DNA of 21,871 bases from Vitrella brassicaformis (GCA_001179505.1 CDMY01000738.1:259073-280943); one strand, 5' to 3'. Shown: positions 9,738 to 20,036, numbered from the stretch's first letter. Made by a program: numbers and translations. The notes: generated by a model not told the origin, from the sequence alone.

Positions 9738-11468
9738 GTAAAAGTGGCCAACAAGGGAGTTTTTTCGGGTTGTGTTCCTGTCTGTGGTGTGTGGTGTGGT
9801 GTGGTGTGATGTGTTCGGAAGACCGAAACGGCAACCAGTCAAGGAAGGATGGGCGGTTGGGATCTCAGGATTTGTCGCGTGTTCGCTCTGTTTGTTTCAC
9901 TCTCTTTCTCTCTCTGTCTATGTATTTGTATCCTCACTAACTGATCGGGTTTGATGCTTGCTGGTCGGTCGTTTTCCGGGCCGTGCTCTTTGTCCCGCAC
10001 AGGCCCATCCATTCCACATGCATTTATTCATTCATTCATTCGTGTCGCGTGTTGTGTGGCATCTTCCTTCCCCTTTCTGTCTGACCCATTTGCTGGCATT
10101 TTCCCCCACGCCAGGCAGGATGTGTGAGCAGGAAGGGAAAAGCGCGTGCAGAAGAGACGGACGGAAGAATGCTGGCTGACATACAGACAGGCAGGCAGGC
10201 GGGCAGAAAACAATGATTGATGATGGCTGGCCTGCCTGCTGCCCCTGCTGCTGCTGCTGCTGCTGCTAAGATACTCACTCACTCACTCACTCGCTGAAGC
10301 TGGAGACTCGCTTGCTGCCTGTCTTGCTGGTGTGTTTGATGACCGGGGGAGGGGCTGTGGTGTTGCTACGCTACCTACACACATGGATACTTCCCCCCTC
10401 CCATCTATCTGTCTGTCTGTGTACATACATACCTACCAATCAGTGTCTTTCTCTACTTACCCTCGGCCGGACCACTCACTAAGCTATACATACATACGTG
10501 TGCCTGCTTCCGTTTCGGTCGGTCGGTCGGTCAGTGTGGTGTGGTGCGTGGGGGCTCGCTCGTCATGGATGCGTCGTCAACAATGGATGGAAGGAAAGGT
10601 GTGTCTTGTCTGTCTGTTGTCGCTTTTTCGCCAATGCAGCAAGGACCATCAGCCAGCCAGCCAGCCAGCCAGCTGCCCAGCCACGCACGCACACACAGCA
10701 ATACTGAAGTGCCCGTCCGCTGCCTGCCATCCATCCGTATGGGGCGCCCCTTCATCGATCGATCCATCCATCCATCCCCTGTTTCTCTGTGTGTGTGGCT
10801 GACTGTTTATTGATTGATCAATCATGACGGTCGGTGTTTTTCCTTTCCGCTCGTCCGTCCGTCTGTTCAGCCAGCCAGCCAGCCAAACAACGAACGCCTT
10901 TTTGTGGTTTTGCGTGCGTGAGTACGTGCGTGCGTCTTGCTTGTATGATGGACGGACAAAGCGGATGCCGTTGACACATACACAGAGAAAGGGAGGGATA
11001 GAGAGGCGAGCGGATGGATCGCAGCGGGCAGGGGAGGAAGAGGCAAGAGAGCCGGCAGTGGCCGAGCGCGCGTCTTTTAGTGTCTGTCTGTCTGTCTGGA
11101 TGTCTGAGAGCATCAAGTCCAGGGGCTGTATGGTTTCTGTAGGGTCCCTCCGTTTTCGTTTCGTGTGTTGTCGTGTGGTGGTCGCCTCGCTATAGAGAGA
11201 AAGAAAGAAAGCCCCGCCCGGTGTGACGCATGGTCCATCCGTCTGTCTGTTCGTCTGTCTATCGGTCTCCCCGTCTGTCTGTCTACAAACGTGTGCATGG
11301 GACTGCCCCGCCTTGCTTGCCTTCCTGCTCTGTATACTCGACCTCAGTGCATTCTCCACTCACTAACTCTGTCTGTCCGTCTGTCTGTCTGTCTGTTGTG
11401 TCTCCATTGATTGGCATTGGCAAGAGTAGCGTGTGCCCAGCCAACCAGCTATATAGGAGGGAGGGGGG
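9738..11468. other. Repeat-rich intergenic stretch, no gene supported
   Basis: This 1.7-kb stretch follows the KH gene and leads into the assembly gap. It is a patchwork of short arrays: ATTC near 10022-10040, GGCA/GGCG near 10187-10203, CTG at 10245-10266, ACTC near 10272-10292, GGTC near 10517-10532, CAGC near 10650-10672, CATC near 10763-10776, CCAG near 10868-10886 and GTCT near 11082-11098 and 11369-11396. Open frames reach 236 codons on the minus strand but translate as repeated Thr-Asp-Arg-Gln type runs, so I do not call a protein. A non-coding transcript cannot be excluded. Confidence 0.6.
10245..10266 (+). repeat. CTG trinucleotide run, about 7 copies
   Basis: A pure CTG run in intergenic DNA; other trinucleotide runs in the window are in or near coding sequence. 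Confidence 0.85.
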
Positions 11469-11768
11469 NNNNNNNNNNNNNNNNNNNNNNNNNNNNNNNN
11501 NNNNNNNNNNNNNNNNNNNNNNNNNNNNNNNNNNNNNNNNNNNNNNNNNNNNNNNNNNNNNNNNNNNNNNNNNNNNNNNNNNNNNNNNNNNNNNNNNNNN
11601 NNNNNNNNNNNNNNNNNNNNNNNNNNNNNNNNNNNNNNNNNNNNNNNNNNNNNNNNNNNNNNNNNNNNNNNNNNNNNNNNNNNNNNNNNNNNNNNNNNNN
11701 NNNNNNNNNNNNNNNNNNNNNNNNNNNNNNNNNNNNNNNNNNNNNNNNNNNNNNNNNNNNNNNNNNNN
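11469..11768. other. Assembly gap of exactly 300 N
   Basis: All bases are N. The flanks are a G-run (gaggggggg) on the left and GC-rich sequence on the right, in the most repetitive part of the window. The round length suggests a scaffold gap estimate or placeholder rather than a measured size. Confidence 0.98.
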
Positions 11769-12131
11769 GGCGGTTGGGGGAATGGTGCATCATAACAATA
11801 GAAGCTTAATTGTCGTGTGAAGCGTCGCCTCTCATTCATTCGTGTCTATCTGTTGAGTGAGCTTTGTAAGTAAGACAAAGAGTGGGTGGTGTGTTTTCGC
11901 CAGGCAGCCAGCCTTCCAGCCAGCCAGCCAGCCAGCCAGCTAGATGGAGGCATTAGATGGATGGATGGATTTAGTCGCCCTCTCGGTCGCTCGCCCGACA
12001 AAAAGATAACGGATGGATCAATGGATGGATGGATGGACGGATGGATGAGTCCTCGATGAGTGGCTGAATGGATGGCCCTTTATACAGCAGGGATGCATTG
12101 GATTGTCACTTGCGTGCTCTCACTTTCTCTC

Positions 12132-12155
12132 CCGTCCGTCCGTCCGTCCGTCCGT
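12132..12155 (+). repeat. CCGT tetranucleotide array, 6 copies
   Basis: Six perfect tandem copies of ccgt. A second CCGT array lies near 13070-13090. Confidence 0.85.
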
Positions 12156-12355
12156 CGTATGTGCGTACGTACTTGCATACGCTGATTGCATACGTTCTGT
12201 AGCCGGTAGGGTTTTGTGACCGCAGGCGGCCAGGCCGTGCGCGGTGTGGGTGTGGCGCGGTGCGGTGTGTTTCACCCCCTCCCTCCCCCGACGGGACAAC
12301 ACTCGGACACTGTGTGTGGGGGCGGGCATCCGATTTTCCTTGTCTGTGCACAAAA

Positions 12356-12399
12356 CATAAACATAACCATAAGCATAAGCATAAGCATAACGATAACCA
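12356..12399 (+). repeat. CATAAN hexamer tract
   Basis: About seven units of the form CATAAN (cataac, cataag) with small interruptions. It is the only clear period-6 tract in the window and is AT-richer than its surroundings. Confidence 0.75.
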
Positions 12400-13235
12400 T
12401 GTCTATCACCAGACATTCCTGAGTAGCAAAGATAGCTATTTTTGTGTACGGGCCGAGAGACAGACCACTTTCTGTATGTGTGTATGTGTTTAAGCGGAGG
12501 GGTCCTCGAGTGCGTGCTATTTGTGTTTGTGCATGCACTAAGCAATGGCTACTCTCGAGATCTTGTGTGTATGTGTGTGTACGTGTGTGTCCTTCCAGCT
12601 AGATAAATCGATAGCCGTCCGTGTGTGGTGTGGTGTGGTGTGTGCAGGCGGCTCGCTTACTCTCTCTCTCTCTCCTTCCCACGAATGGTCCCATTAAGGC
12701 TGACAGTAGTTCTCCACCATACCTGCCTATGCATCCAATGGATGGCATCTGATTCCCTCCCGTCTGATTGCGTACACGCGTGACGGTGGCCTAGCTAGCT
12801 GACTCCTGGATCAATGACACACATGACACCCACGGCATGCCATGGCCCTCCCCTGCCTCTTTTGGCGCATTTTTGTCTTCGTGTGCGTGTGTCATCCGAT
12901 GTCTGTAGGAAAGGGGCTGTGTGGTGTGTTGCGATGCGTCCACGTCCATGTGTGTGAATGAATGCGATGCGCTTTTTGGCTGCTTGGCTTGCATGTGTGT
13001 GCGGGAACCAACGGACGGACGGATGGGTGCCGATGTTTGTTGTGTTGTGTGTGTGGGAGGAAGGAAGTGTCCGTCCGTCCGTCCGTCCGTGCGGCCCGGT
13101 GTGTGTGTGCGTGTGTAGATGGTGCGTGTCCATGTGTACCAACAGTACCAATTAGAGCCTCAATTTAGACATTGTAAGTCGCCGCTCATCCGCAGAGTCA
13201 TTCACTCCATGAGCTCCTTTCCCCCTGTCTCCCCT

Positions 13236-13720
13236 TCAAGCGCTCGGGCACACAGCTTTTGCGTCGATTTTGAGCCCCCTGTGAGCCAGGCCTTGCGGCT
13301 CGTAGTCAGGGGCGATGCAGGCGTCACCCTCCATCTTGCCCTCATCAGGAAGTGGCACCAGTGTAAAGCCGCTCTTGCCGAGCCTGTCCGCTGGAGCGTT
13401 GCAGATGTAGAAGGTGCATGTGTCTCCGCCACTGCCCAGCTTGATGCACAGCCCACCGAACTTGGCAGCGAAAAGGGAGACATTCTCAGTGACGTCGACC
13501 CACCGGCCAGATTTGCTCCGCGAGTAGACGTGCTGGCAAACACCTGAATGCAGAGAGGGTCCCGCAGCTGATTGTGCACGACGGTCGCCCTGTTTCAGTG
13601 CGGCCTACTTGCTTCGGTTGCTTCGGCTGCGAGGCCCCTGAAGTGGACGAGCCTGGATGAGTTAGCTGAGACGGATAGCGTGGCCAGGGTGGCCAAACGG
13701 ATGAACAACACTCGGAACAT
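13236..13720 (-). CDS. Small predicted secreted six-cysteine protein (2 exons, 139 aa)
   Basis: I do not recognise a family. Exon 1 is 13720-13609, ending A|GTAGGC. Exon 2 is 13543-13236, starting after ctgcattcag. The join is in phase and ends in TGA. Residues 1-19 look like a signal peptide: MFRVLFIRLATLATL, with SVSA before a likely cleavage site. The mature part has six cysteines (40, 70, 80, 85, 113, 136), an even number compatible with three disulfides, and two N-glycosylation sequons (N20-S-S, N58-V-S). Exon 2 has no ATG near its start, so it is easily missed without the splice. An in-frame ATG at 13831 would bury the signal peptide behind 37 residues, so 13720 is preferred. It ends 143 nt from the 3' end of the same-strand TPR-like gene. 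A secreted or vacuolar role is inference. Confidence 0.7.
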
Positions 13721-13863
13721 TGCAGCGAATATGGGGGATGCAGTGAATCCGTGGAGACTGGGGGCCTTGAATTCCTTGCCTTTTGACACTGGTTGCACGA
13801 CGATCCTTGCGGTTCGTCCATCAGTGTTCAATCTCGACTCTCCTCACAAATGAGTGCGCAGAC

Positions 13864-15595
13864 CTAGCCTGCCGACTTTCTGCCCGACGATACGCCCTGC
13901 CCGCCCCTTCGCGAGGAGCTACTACCCTTCCTTCCCCCTCCACATGGTCGAGACGGCTCGGCGTAGCTGTGCATATAGGGAATCAGCCATGAAGGCAGCC
14001 GTGGCTTCGCACATTCTCGTATCGGGGGGATCATTGGATCCGCTGGCTGCAACTCCACCAGACCAGCGCCAGGGGCATACGCATCGACAGAGGACGAAGA
14101 TCGCACCTGAGACACACACACCCAGGGTAGCGCACATTGGCTCCTCGGTGCTTGTTGATGAGAGAGGATAATGCTCGCTGCACCAGGATGCTGTCTCTTT
14201 TCTTTGTGGCTGTCTTGTCTCTGGTCTCATCTACACTGACATAGCCGAAGGCTGCCTCAGAGGTCGCAGGGACGGCAACAGACAATGGTGCAGACGTTCC
14301 AACTCCACGAAAAGGGGGCGGGCGGACGAAAGCCGAAGAAGGGACACCGGGCCCGGCCGCATGTGCACTCGAGACCGTCCTTCCGCTCTCTGTCAGCCGC
14401 TGCCCGCGACTGAGTCTGGTCGACGAGGGAAGAGACGAGTGCGTCAGCTGCGCTAAAAGGAGATCCCAGCTCGTGTCGGGGGCTGCGAACGGGGCACTCG
14501 GAAATGACTCTCGCCTCAGCATCCGCGAAACATGCCCCGCCGTGGACGGCCTGCCACCGGCGGGCAGACGAGCAGATGCCGTCCCTCTGTGTGTCCTATC
14601 GTCCGTTGACAGATGTGGTGGCGGGAGTGCCCTGGTGACCGTGTAGCGGAATGCTGGCCTGGGTGTCGGGGAGGGAGGGGGTGAGGGGGAGGGGGACGCT
14701 GTATTGGATGAAGGGACGATGGGAAGGTACTTGGATAGACTCTGGCGGACGTCTTGAAACAGGGGCACCCACTCCTGACAAGAGGCAGAGAGGCAATCAG
14801 TGGTTCGGGTAGTCGTGTCTCCCACCTCATCGACGAGCAAAGGCACTGGCCCCTCTGCTCTCCCTCTGTCGAGCTCGGCTGTATGGCTGTCCTTTTCTCG
14901 CGAATAATGTGTTGGGGCAGATGCAGGAGGAGAGCCCAATCCCGTCTCTGCATACGAGTTCAGCATTACATAGAGAGTCTCACATCAACGACCGGCATGA
15001 ATGGTCATTCATCGCACGAACCTTTTCCACTGAGAAGCATCTTGTAGAAGGGACTGGTGTCCGCTACAACACCCTCATCACCCGCATAATCGTCAAGGTA
15101 CCTCACTGCAGCACCACCCCCACCAAGTTGAGCCAGACATCTCGTTTTAAGCATCACAATGTCTCCCTCAAGCGCCTTCACGCCAGCCTCAATCTCCCCC
15201 TCCTTCCCTGCCCTCCGCTTGACGCATCCCGGCACCTGCTGTGCATCACATTCGTCCATCCACCGCTTCGCCAGCTTCTGCAGATGGCCGTGCGCCTGCG
15301 TGGCGTCCACGAGAGCCAGTTCACTCAGGCCCAGACAGAGGAAGGCCTCACACCTGAGCAGCCACAGCTCCATCAGGAACGCTTCTTCGTTCGCGAGCTC
15401 CTGGCCGTCTGCGGCTGCTGATGAGTGCTGCTGAATCAGCAGGGTAGAGACCACATTTGCCGTGACGGCGGGGTCGCTCTGCAGAGTCTGTCGGGCACTC
15501 TCCAGCAGAGGACCGCGTGACAAGGGGACACCACTGCCGTCATGACTGGTACCCGACCCATCTGAATGCGTCTGTGCGTCCACAGCATCCGCCAT
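13864..15595 (-). CDS. TPR-like protein with long disordered C terminus (5 exons, about 484 aa)
   Basis: Likely a protein-protein interaction scaffold. Exons: 15595-15022, 14947-14826, 14774-14241, 14177-14136, 14046-13864. Exon 1 (residues 1-191) holds helical repeats of TPR type: about 70-105, with the RCEAFLCLGLSELALVDATQAH pattern of small residues at TPR positions, and a weaker one at about 143-172 (MLKTRCLAQLGGG). The rest is Ser/Pro-rich and low complexity, with no catalytic motif. Introns of 51 nt (14775-14825) and 63 nt (14178-14240) are multiples of three without stops and could be retained. The 3' end is the weakest part: using a GTGTGT donor at exon 4 instead of GTGCGC gives a different last frame ending at 13922. 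Head-to-head with the membrane-protein gene. Confidence 0.65.
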
Positions 15596-15708
15596 TTGAT
15601 TATTGAAGACTGCGAGATCGAGTCTCCTGGCAGACGGGGGGGCTTGGTGGGGGTTACCGTCTCCGAGTCCGCTTGGAGCGAAAAACGAGTTCGTCGACGG
15701 TGATCACG
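15596..15708. promoter_or_regulatory. Divergent promoter region between the TPR-like and membrane-protein genes
   Basis: Only 113 nt separate the two start codons, the second such compact head-to-head pair in the window. It includes a G-run near 15638-15655 and no simple repeat array. Shared control is inferred from the spacing. Confidence 0.5.
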
Positions 15709-18700
15709 ATGGATAGTAACGACGAGTCACAGGCCCCGGCAGCACAAGAAGCCACAAGCAACGATGCGGACCACATCAGATTCTCCCCAGATGTTGAGGC
15801 AGCTGACGACGCAAAGGACAACGAGCATTCTGAAGCACCTGCCCTCAAGGCGGATGCGAGACGGGTAACCGTCAAGATCACCGAGCCGGAGGAGAGACAG
15901 AAAAGAGATGACAACATCAAGAGCCCGGGGGGAGAGGTGAGAAGACACGCCATCGTGCGGCATGCGTCAGACCCCAATACCTTCGTGGTGTCCCATCCAC
16001 GCCTGGCGAACATCATCTCTCACGCTACAGACAGTCCGACAGCTCAGTTCGAGGCCTGGGTGCTTCATTTCTTCCTGCCCACGAACTGGGTGGCGACGAC
16101 GTGCAACGTGGCGTTGTTCCATCTGTTGACATTCGGGTTTATTTTTCTGGTCATGAACATCCCTCTGGGCCACACTGACGGCCATGGCATCGAGGAGCAC
16201 TGGGGATTCATCATCTACAGCATGATCTGGTGCGTCAGCGCCTGCCTGCATGGAATTGGATGGGGTGTCAATTTTGTCTGTCTGCCTGTCTGTCTGTCTG
16301 TCTGTCTGTGGGCAGGGCGTATTTCGCCGGAGCCTTTCCCCTGCAATTTCTCCCGGTTGGCCGAGGAAACACAGCCACCAGCATCATGCATACTCGTGTT
16401 GTGCCTTTCTCAGCGCGCGCTTGGCTTTCGCATCTTCGAGCCAATGTGGTTTTTGCTGATGCCCATTCTGGTCGGCATCGCCATGACTGTGGCCGTGTGG
16501 GTCAACCAAGGCCCGTTCCCTTACTCGCCGTCGGTGATTGGTACGAATTGATATCGCATGCTCAAAGCGGACACAGGAGGCGCATGTATTGCTCTCGGTA
16601 AATGACTTGGCGCCTATTCAGGTTTGCCGTGTTACGTGGTGACGTGTTTCATTGTGGTGCTGAATGTGCCGGTGTCGTGGCGCGAGCAGGACGAGGCGTA
16701 CCGCGACCAAATTGTCTATGCTATACTGTACCTTTCCCTCCCCCCATGTACGTGAGACATGCGCAAAGACCCGCCATATTGCGGAAAAGGCTTCGTGTTC
16801 TCCCCCGGTGTCCGTGTCTTAGGTCTGTGCATATTTCTCACGCTCCTGTGCTGGCTCTTTTTCACATCTCCTGACTGGGCCAAGGTACCCATGCAGAAGG
16901 AGAAAGCGCCAGGCGCACATGATCACATTGCGTGTGCCTTCAGGTTCTTATCGGGGCTATGATGCCGCTGGTCAGGAAGAACCTGAAGCCGCATGATCAC
17001 ATTGCGTGTGCCTTCAGGTCAGCGACTTTTACCTCATCGTGGGTCACAACTTCTTCCATCATCTGAACGGCTCATGGATGCCGCCATTTCTTGCCGTACG
17101 TAGCGAAGAAAGAGTAGACAAAAACGTGCACATGTTGTGTCTCTTGCCTTGCAGCTAATCCCTTTCATGTGCACACTGACTGAGGTACAGCAAGGTGTTC
17201 ATACATACCGTCAGTACTTCATCTGTGACCATTTACCTGTGTGCAGTGCATCATCTTCCGCTCCCATGTGGTCATGTACGTGCTGCTGATCATCGTCTGC
17301 TCTTCCATCCTCTTCGAGATCCTCCTGCCCACACTGGAGATGGACAAGATGCTCTGGGCCTCGTTTCGGGTCATTTTCTCCGAGCTGGAGCGAATGCAGC
17401 TCAAGGGCAGAGGTTCCAAAGAGGACGAATCGGCCATCACCAAGCGCCTCAAACAAGACCTCAAAGAGGAGAAAAGAGCGTACAAGAAGCGATTCAGCAA
17501 CTTCAGTATCAGCCGCAGACGCAGAGGTGCATAACGCGCGGCGCGATCCACCCTTACTGGGGTTGCTTGTTTTGTTTCGGTTCAGAAGGAGAGGATGGCT
17601 TGCCGGAGACCACACCGACCTCTCCGTATAGCCCCGCGCCCGGCCTGTTCATCGACGGGCTGATCCCCAGCCAGAAGGCGATCTCCCCCGAGGTCGCCGC
17701 CCTGTCTCTCCACCTCTCCGACAAAACGCCAACACAAATCATGAGCAATCCGGAGAGCCCTGTCAGCGCCATGGCGGAGGCCCCGAGATACTCTCAGACG
17801 GAGCCTGACCTCAAGGATGTGATGGGCAAAGTAGCTGACACGCTGCCCAAGAGGGCTGCATGGCGAGCCTTTTTCAAGAAGAAGAAAAAGGAGGACGACG
17901 GCCCGAAACACAAGAAGATGGACCGCGCCCATGGATTTCTGGGCAGAGGCTTCCTGCTGACGCCCGTGAGCCACCTGGACGAGAACGAGATGGTGGAGGA
18001 GCTGATGCAGGATGCCAGTGACAGGTTCTCTGAGCGCTCCACGAACGTGGAGCGCCTCAACGTGCTGCATCTATCGGAGAGCCCCCAGCTCAAATCAGCA
18101 CTCAAGGTCAGATCGCCAGTGGCGGAGAAAGAGAAAGAGACGAAGGCCGAGACCGCCGCACAGGAGCCGTCAGCTGCCATGGCTCAGGCGGCTGCCGCCA
18201 CCGAGAAGGAGAAGGCTAAAGAAGAGCTGCACCAATCGACCAGGACGGTGGGTTCGACGGTCGGCCGCCGCGCCACGTATGTCTCGTCCCACCGCCGGAG
18301 CAGCCGACAGGTGGCCGTGCCCTCCAACGCCCTCGACATCATCTCGGCCGCCAGCCTCATCTCGCAGCGCAACGTCGAAAAGCAGACCCTCGAAGCGACA
18401 GATTTTCTCGACTTGAACCTCCAGGAAGACGACAGCGAGAACGAAGAGCTCCTCGAGAGTGAGGCGGTGACGCCGGCGAAGGAGTTGCGGTTCGCTGCTG
18501 GGGCGAGTGAGCGGGCGCGGCGAGGCAGCCGGCTGAGTCTCATGCTGGCCACCGCGGGGAGGTCGTTGCGCAACTCTGTCCGGAATGCACCGGTGTTCGG
18601 CAAGCGCAAGAGAGTGGTGCAGGACGTGTACGAGGGATTCATCAGGTGAGCCCTCATGTCTCTGTCTGTGCTGTGCTGTGCCGAATCCACACACGCGTAT

Positions 18701-19007
18701 GGCTGTATGTGCCCGTCGGTCAGGATGAAGCGCAAGGCGGTCCGTCCGGAGGACGAGATTCAGAACAGGACGATCCTGCAGCTGTGTCTCGTGCCGGAGA
18801 TGATCACGCACCTTGTCAACATGCTCGCCACGTCATTCCGGGTTTCTACAGCCAACGCGTATTCGCATTCTGTTGCACACGTGTGTCCGATCATCGATCG
18901 GTTAGTGCGTGAATCACATGATGATGCTGATCGCCATGCGGTATTCCGTCAACTACGACCACTTTGACACCATCGTCGTCAGCGACTACATCCTTCACAA
19001 GGCACGC

Positions 19008-19046
<39 letters not shown>

Positions 19047-19567
19047 CGACAAGGCATGTTCCTTGCTCTTGCTCTCCCGTCAGGATTTGCTTACGATATC
19101 CTGCAAGTTCGTGCTGGTGACGTTGGCGTACTGGTCTTGCTGATTGCCGGCAGGAGATGGGGCAACAGACCCGTCCAGCTCATTGCACGCGTCAGTGACG
19201 TGATCTCAGACAGACAGACAGACAGACAGACGGACAGACAGACAGACACAAACGCGGAGACACGTGTGTCTGTGTTTGTTTCTGTGTCTGCCTACAGGAC
19301 AATTCGGGCCGTCTGCACATCTACTTTCACATGATGGCCTTCTCGATCATTTTCATGACCTTTTTGTTGATTCCACATAACCACGTGAGTGAACCAATGC
19401 ACCAATCTGGCTCTGTCTGTCTGTCTAGGTCTGTCTGTGTGTGTGTGTGTGCGTGTGTGCTGTAGATGGTGGTGCACCAGATGGAGATCGGTCTGTCCAA
19501 GGTTGCCAAGAAAGTCAAGAAGAGCTTCCTCTCCGGGCTGGTCAAAACTCAAGAAAACACCTACTAG
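15709..19567 (+). CDS. Multi-pass membrane protein of unknown family (about 16 exons, 937 aa)
   Basis: Exons: 15709-16229, 16316-16355, 16414-16540, 16622-16747, 16823-16884, 16944-16970, 17018-17095, 17155-17184, 17247-17526, 17586-18645, 18724-18841, 18906-19001, 19084-19106, 19154-19190, 19298-19384, 19466-19567; phases close to TAG. Residues 1-115 are acidic and disordered. Hydrophobic segments lie at about 127-150, 198-216, 231-247, 272-288, 302-327 and 345-365, then a charged helix. A cytosolic-looking region (about 431-784) has a polybasic FFKKKKK patch and Ala/Glu/Lys-rich runs. A further hydrophobic segment (IYFHMMAFSIIFMTFLLI) is near the C terminus. Weak points: the 27-nt exon 16944-16970, the donor at 19002 (GC instead of GT) and the 23-nt exon 19084-19106. 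I found no channel, transporter or Mlo signature. The start is the first ATG in frame. Confidence 0.65.
16276..16310 (+). repeat. GTCT array in intron 1 of the membrane-protein gene
   Basis: Tandem gtct/gcct units fill the 3' half of the intron and run straight into the gggcag acceptor, serving as its pyrimidine-rich tract. Confidence 0.8.
16918..17019 (+). repeat. 28-bp direct repeat duplicating a splice acceptor
   Basis: The same 28 bases, from catgatcacattgcg through ccttcaggt, occur at 16918-16945 and 16992-17019, offset by 74 nt. Each copy ends in a usable ttcag acceptor. The 27-nt exon 16944-16970 lies between them. Confidence 0.85.
19008..19046 (+). repeat. GA dinucleotide run in a membrane-protein gene intron
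   Basis: A nearly pure (GA)n run starting 7 nt after the non-canonical GC donor proposed at 19002. Confidence 0.8.
19207..19248 (+). repeat. CAGA tetranucleotide array in intron
   Basis: About ten units of caga/cgga in the intron 19191-19297. It is the reverse complement of the GTCT array in intron 1 of the same gene. Confidence 0.8.
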
Positions 19568-19798
19568 AGCGTGTCACTTCGCTGCATACACACACATATA
19601 CAGGCAGCTGAAGGACAACTGAGGGATGTGTGTCTTTAAAGGAAAAGGTCAATTTTGCTTGATTGGGGTCTGTGTGTGTTGGTTCTTTGCTTTAGCGCAT
19701 AAGACATTGACGTAAGTGTGGGTGGTACGTATGGGAACAAAGGGGATCGGTTCATCATACACACCACCAGAAAGTCCGCACGAGAAGCGTTCACGCAT

Positions 19799-19820
19799 CA
19801 TGCATCCCAATTGATGCATG
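19799..19820. repeat. 8-bp perfect inverted repeat, 6-nt loop
   Basis: catgcatc, loop ccaatt, gatgcatg. It lies 232 nt after the membrane-protein stop codon and could be a 3'-UTR hairpin or a terminator-like element. Confidence 0.7.
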
Positions 19821-20036
19821 TAAAAATCAGGAGTAGAGGCCAGCTGTGTCTGCATGCCTGGGGGAAAGTCGGGTGGAGTGTCATGCACAAACAGTCATCA
19901 CCAAAACGGCGCTCCGCCGCAATCACGGGGAAACGCACAGAACCAGCCAGCGAGAAGCATCCATATCCAACGGGGGATGCAGTGCAATTGATAAATGAAT
20001 AATGAATGCGCACAGAGCCAGCTGTACGTATGTCTG

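Larger units (their letters stand above)
11769..13235. other. Repeat-rich intergenic stretch, no gene supported
   Basis: Contains arrays of CAGC (about 11909-11940), GGAT (about 11955-11970 and 12010-12050), CCGT (12132-12155 and about 13070-13090) and a hexamer tract (12356-12399), plus CT and GT runs. No open frame shows a domain or a plausible exon chain. The right end should contain the 3' UTR of the minus-strand secreted-protein gene. Confidence 0.6.

Noticed and set aside
10649-11359. A 236-codon minus-strand open frame
   Set aside because: Its translation is mostly repeats of GTCT/CAGC arrays read as protein, with no domain, no exon chain and biased composition.
11363-11839. Open frames crossing the assembly gap
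   Set aside because: More than 60 percent of each is N, so there is no coding evidence.
12356-12399. Telomere-type repeat
   Set aside because: CATAAN does not match TTTAGGG, TTAGGG or their complements.
10019-13090. CRISPR array
   Set aside because: The repeats are contiguous 3-6 nt microsatellites without spacers, in an intron-rich eukaryotic context.
13119-13547. A 142-codon plus-strand frame starting at 13119
   Set aside because: It is antisense to exon 2 of the secreted six-cysteine protein, whose frame has a splice acceptor, six cysteines and a joined signal peptide. The plus frame has none of these.
15673-15708. Upstream start of the membrane protein at 15673
   Set aside because: The codon there is TTG; the first ATG in frame is 15709.
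19107-19153. Hydrophobic extension KFVLVTLAYW followed by a 20-nt intron
   Set aside because: A 20-nt intron is too short to splice. A 47-nt intron with a GTTCGT donor restores the same frame and matches another 47-nt intron in the gene.
15709-19567. Mlo-family membrane protein
   Set aside because: Segment order and loops do not match, and no Mlo signature or calmodulin-binding pattern could be pointed to.
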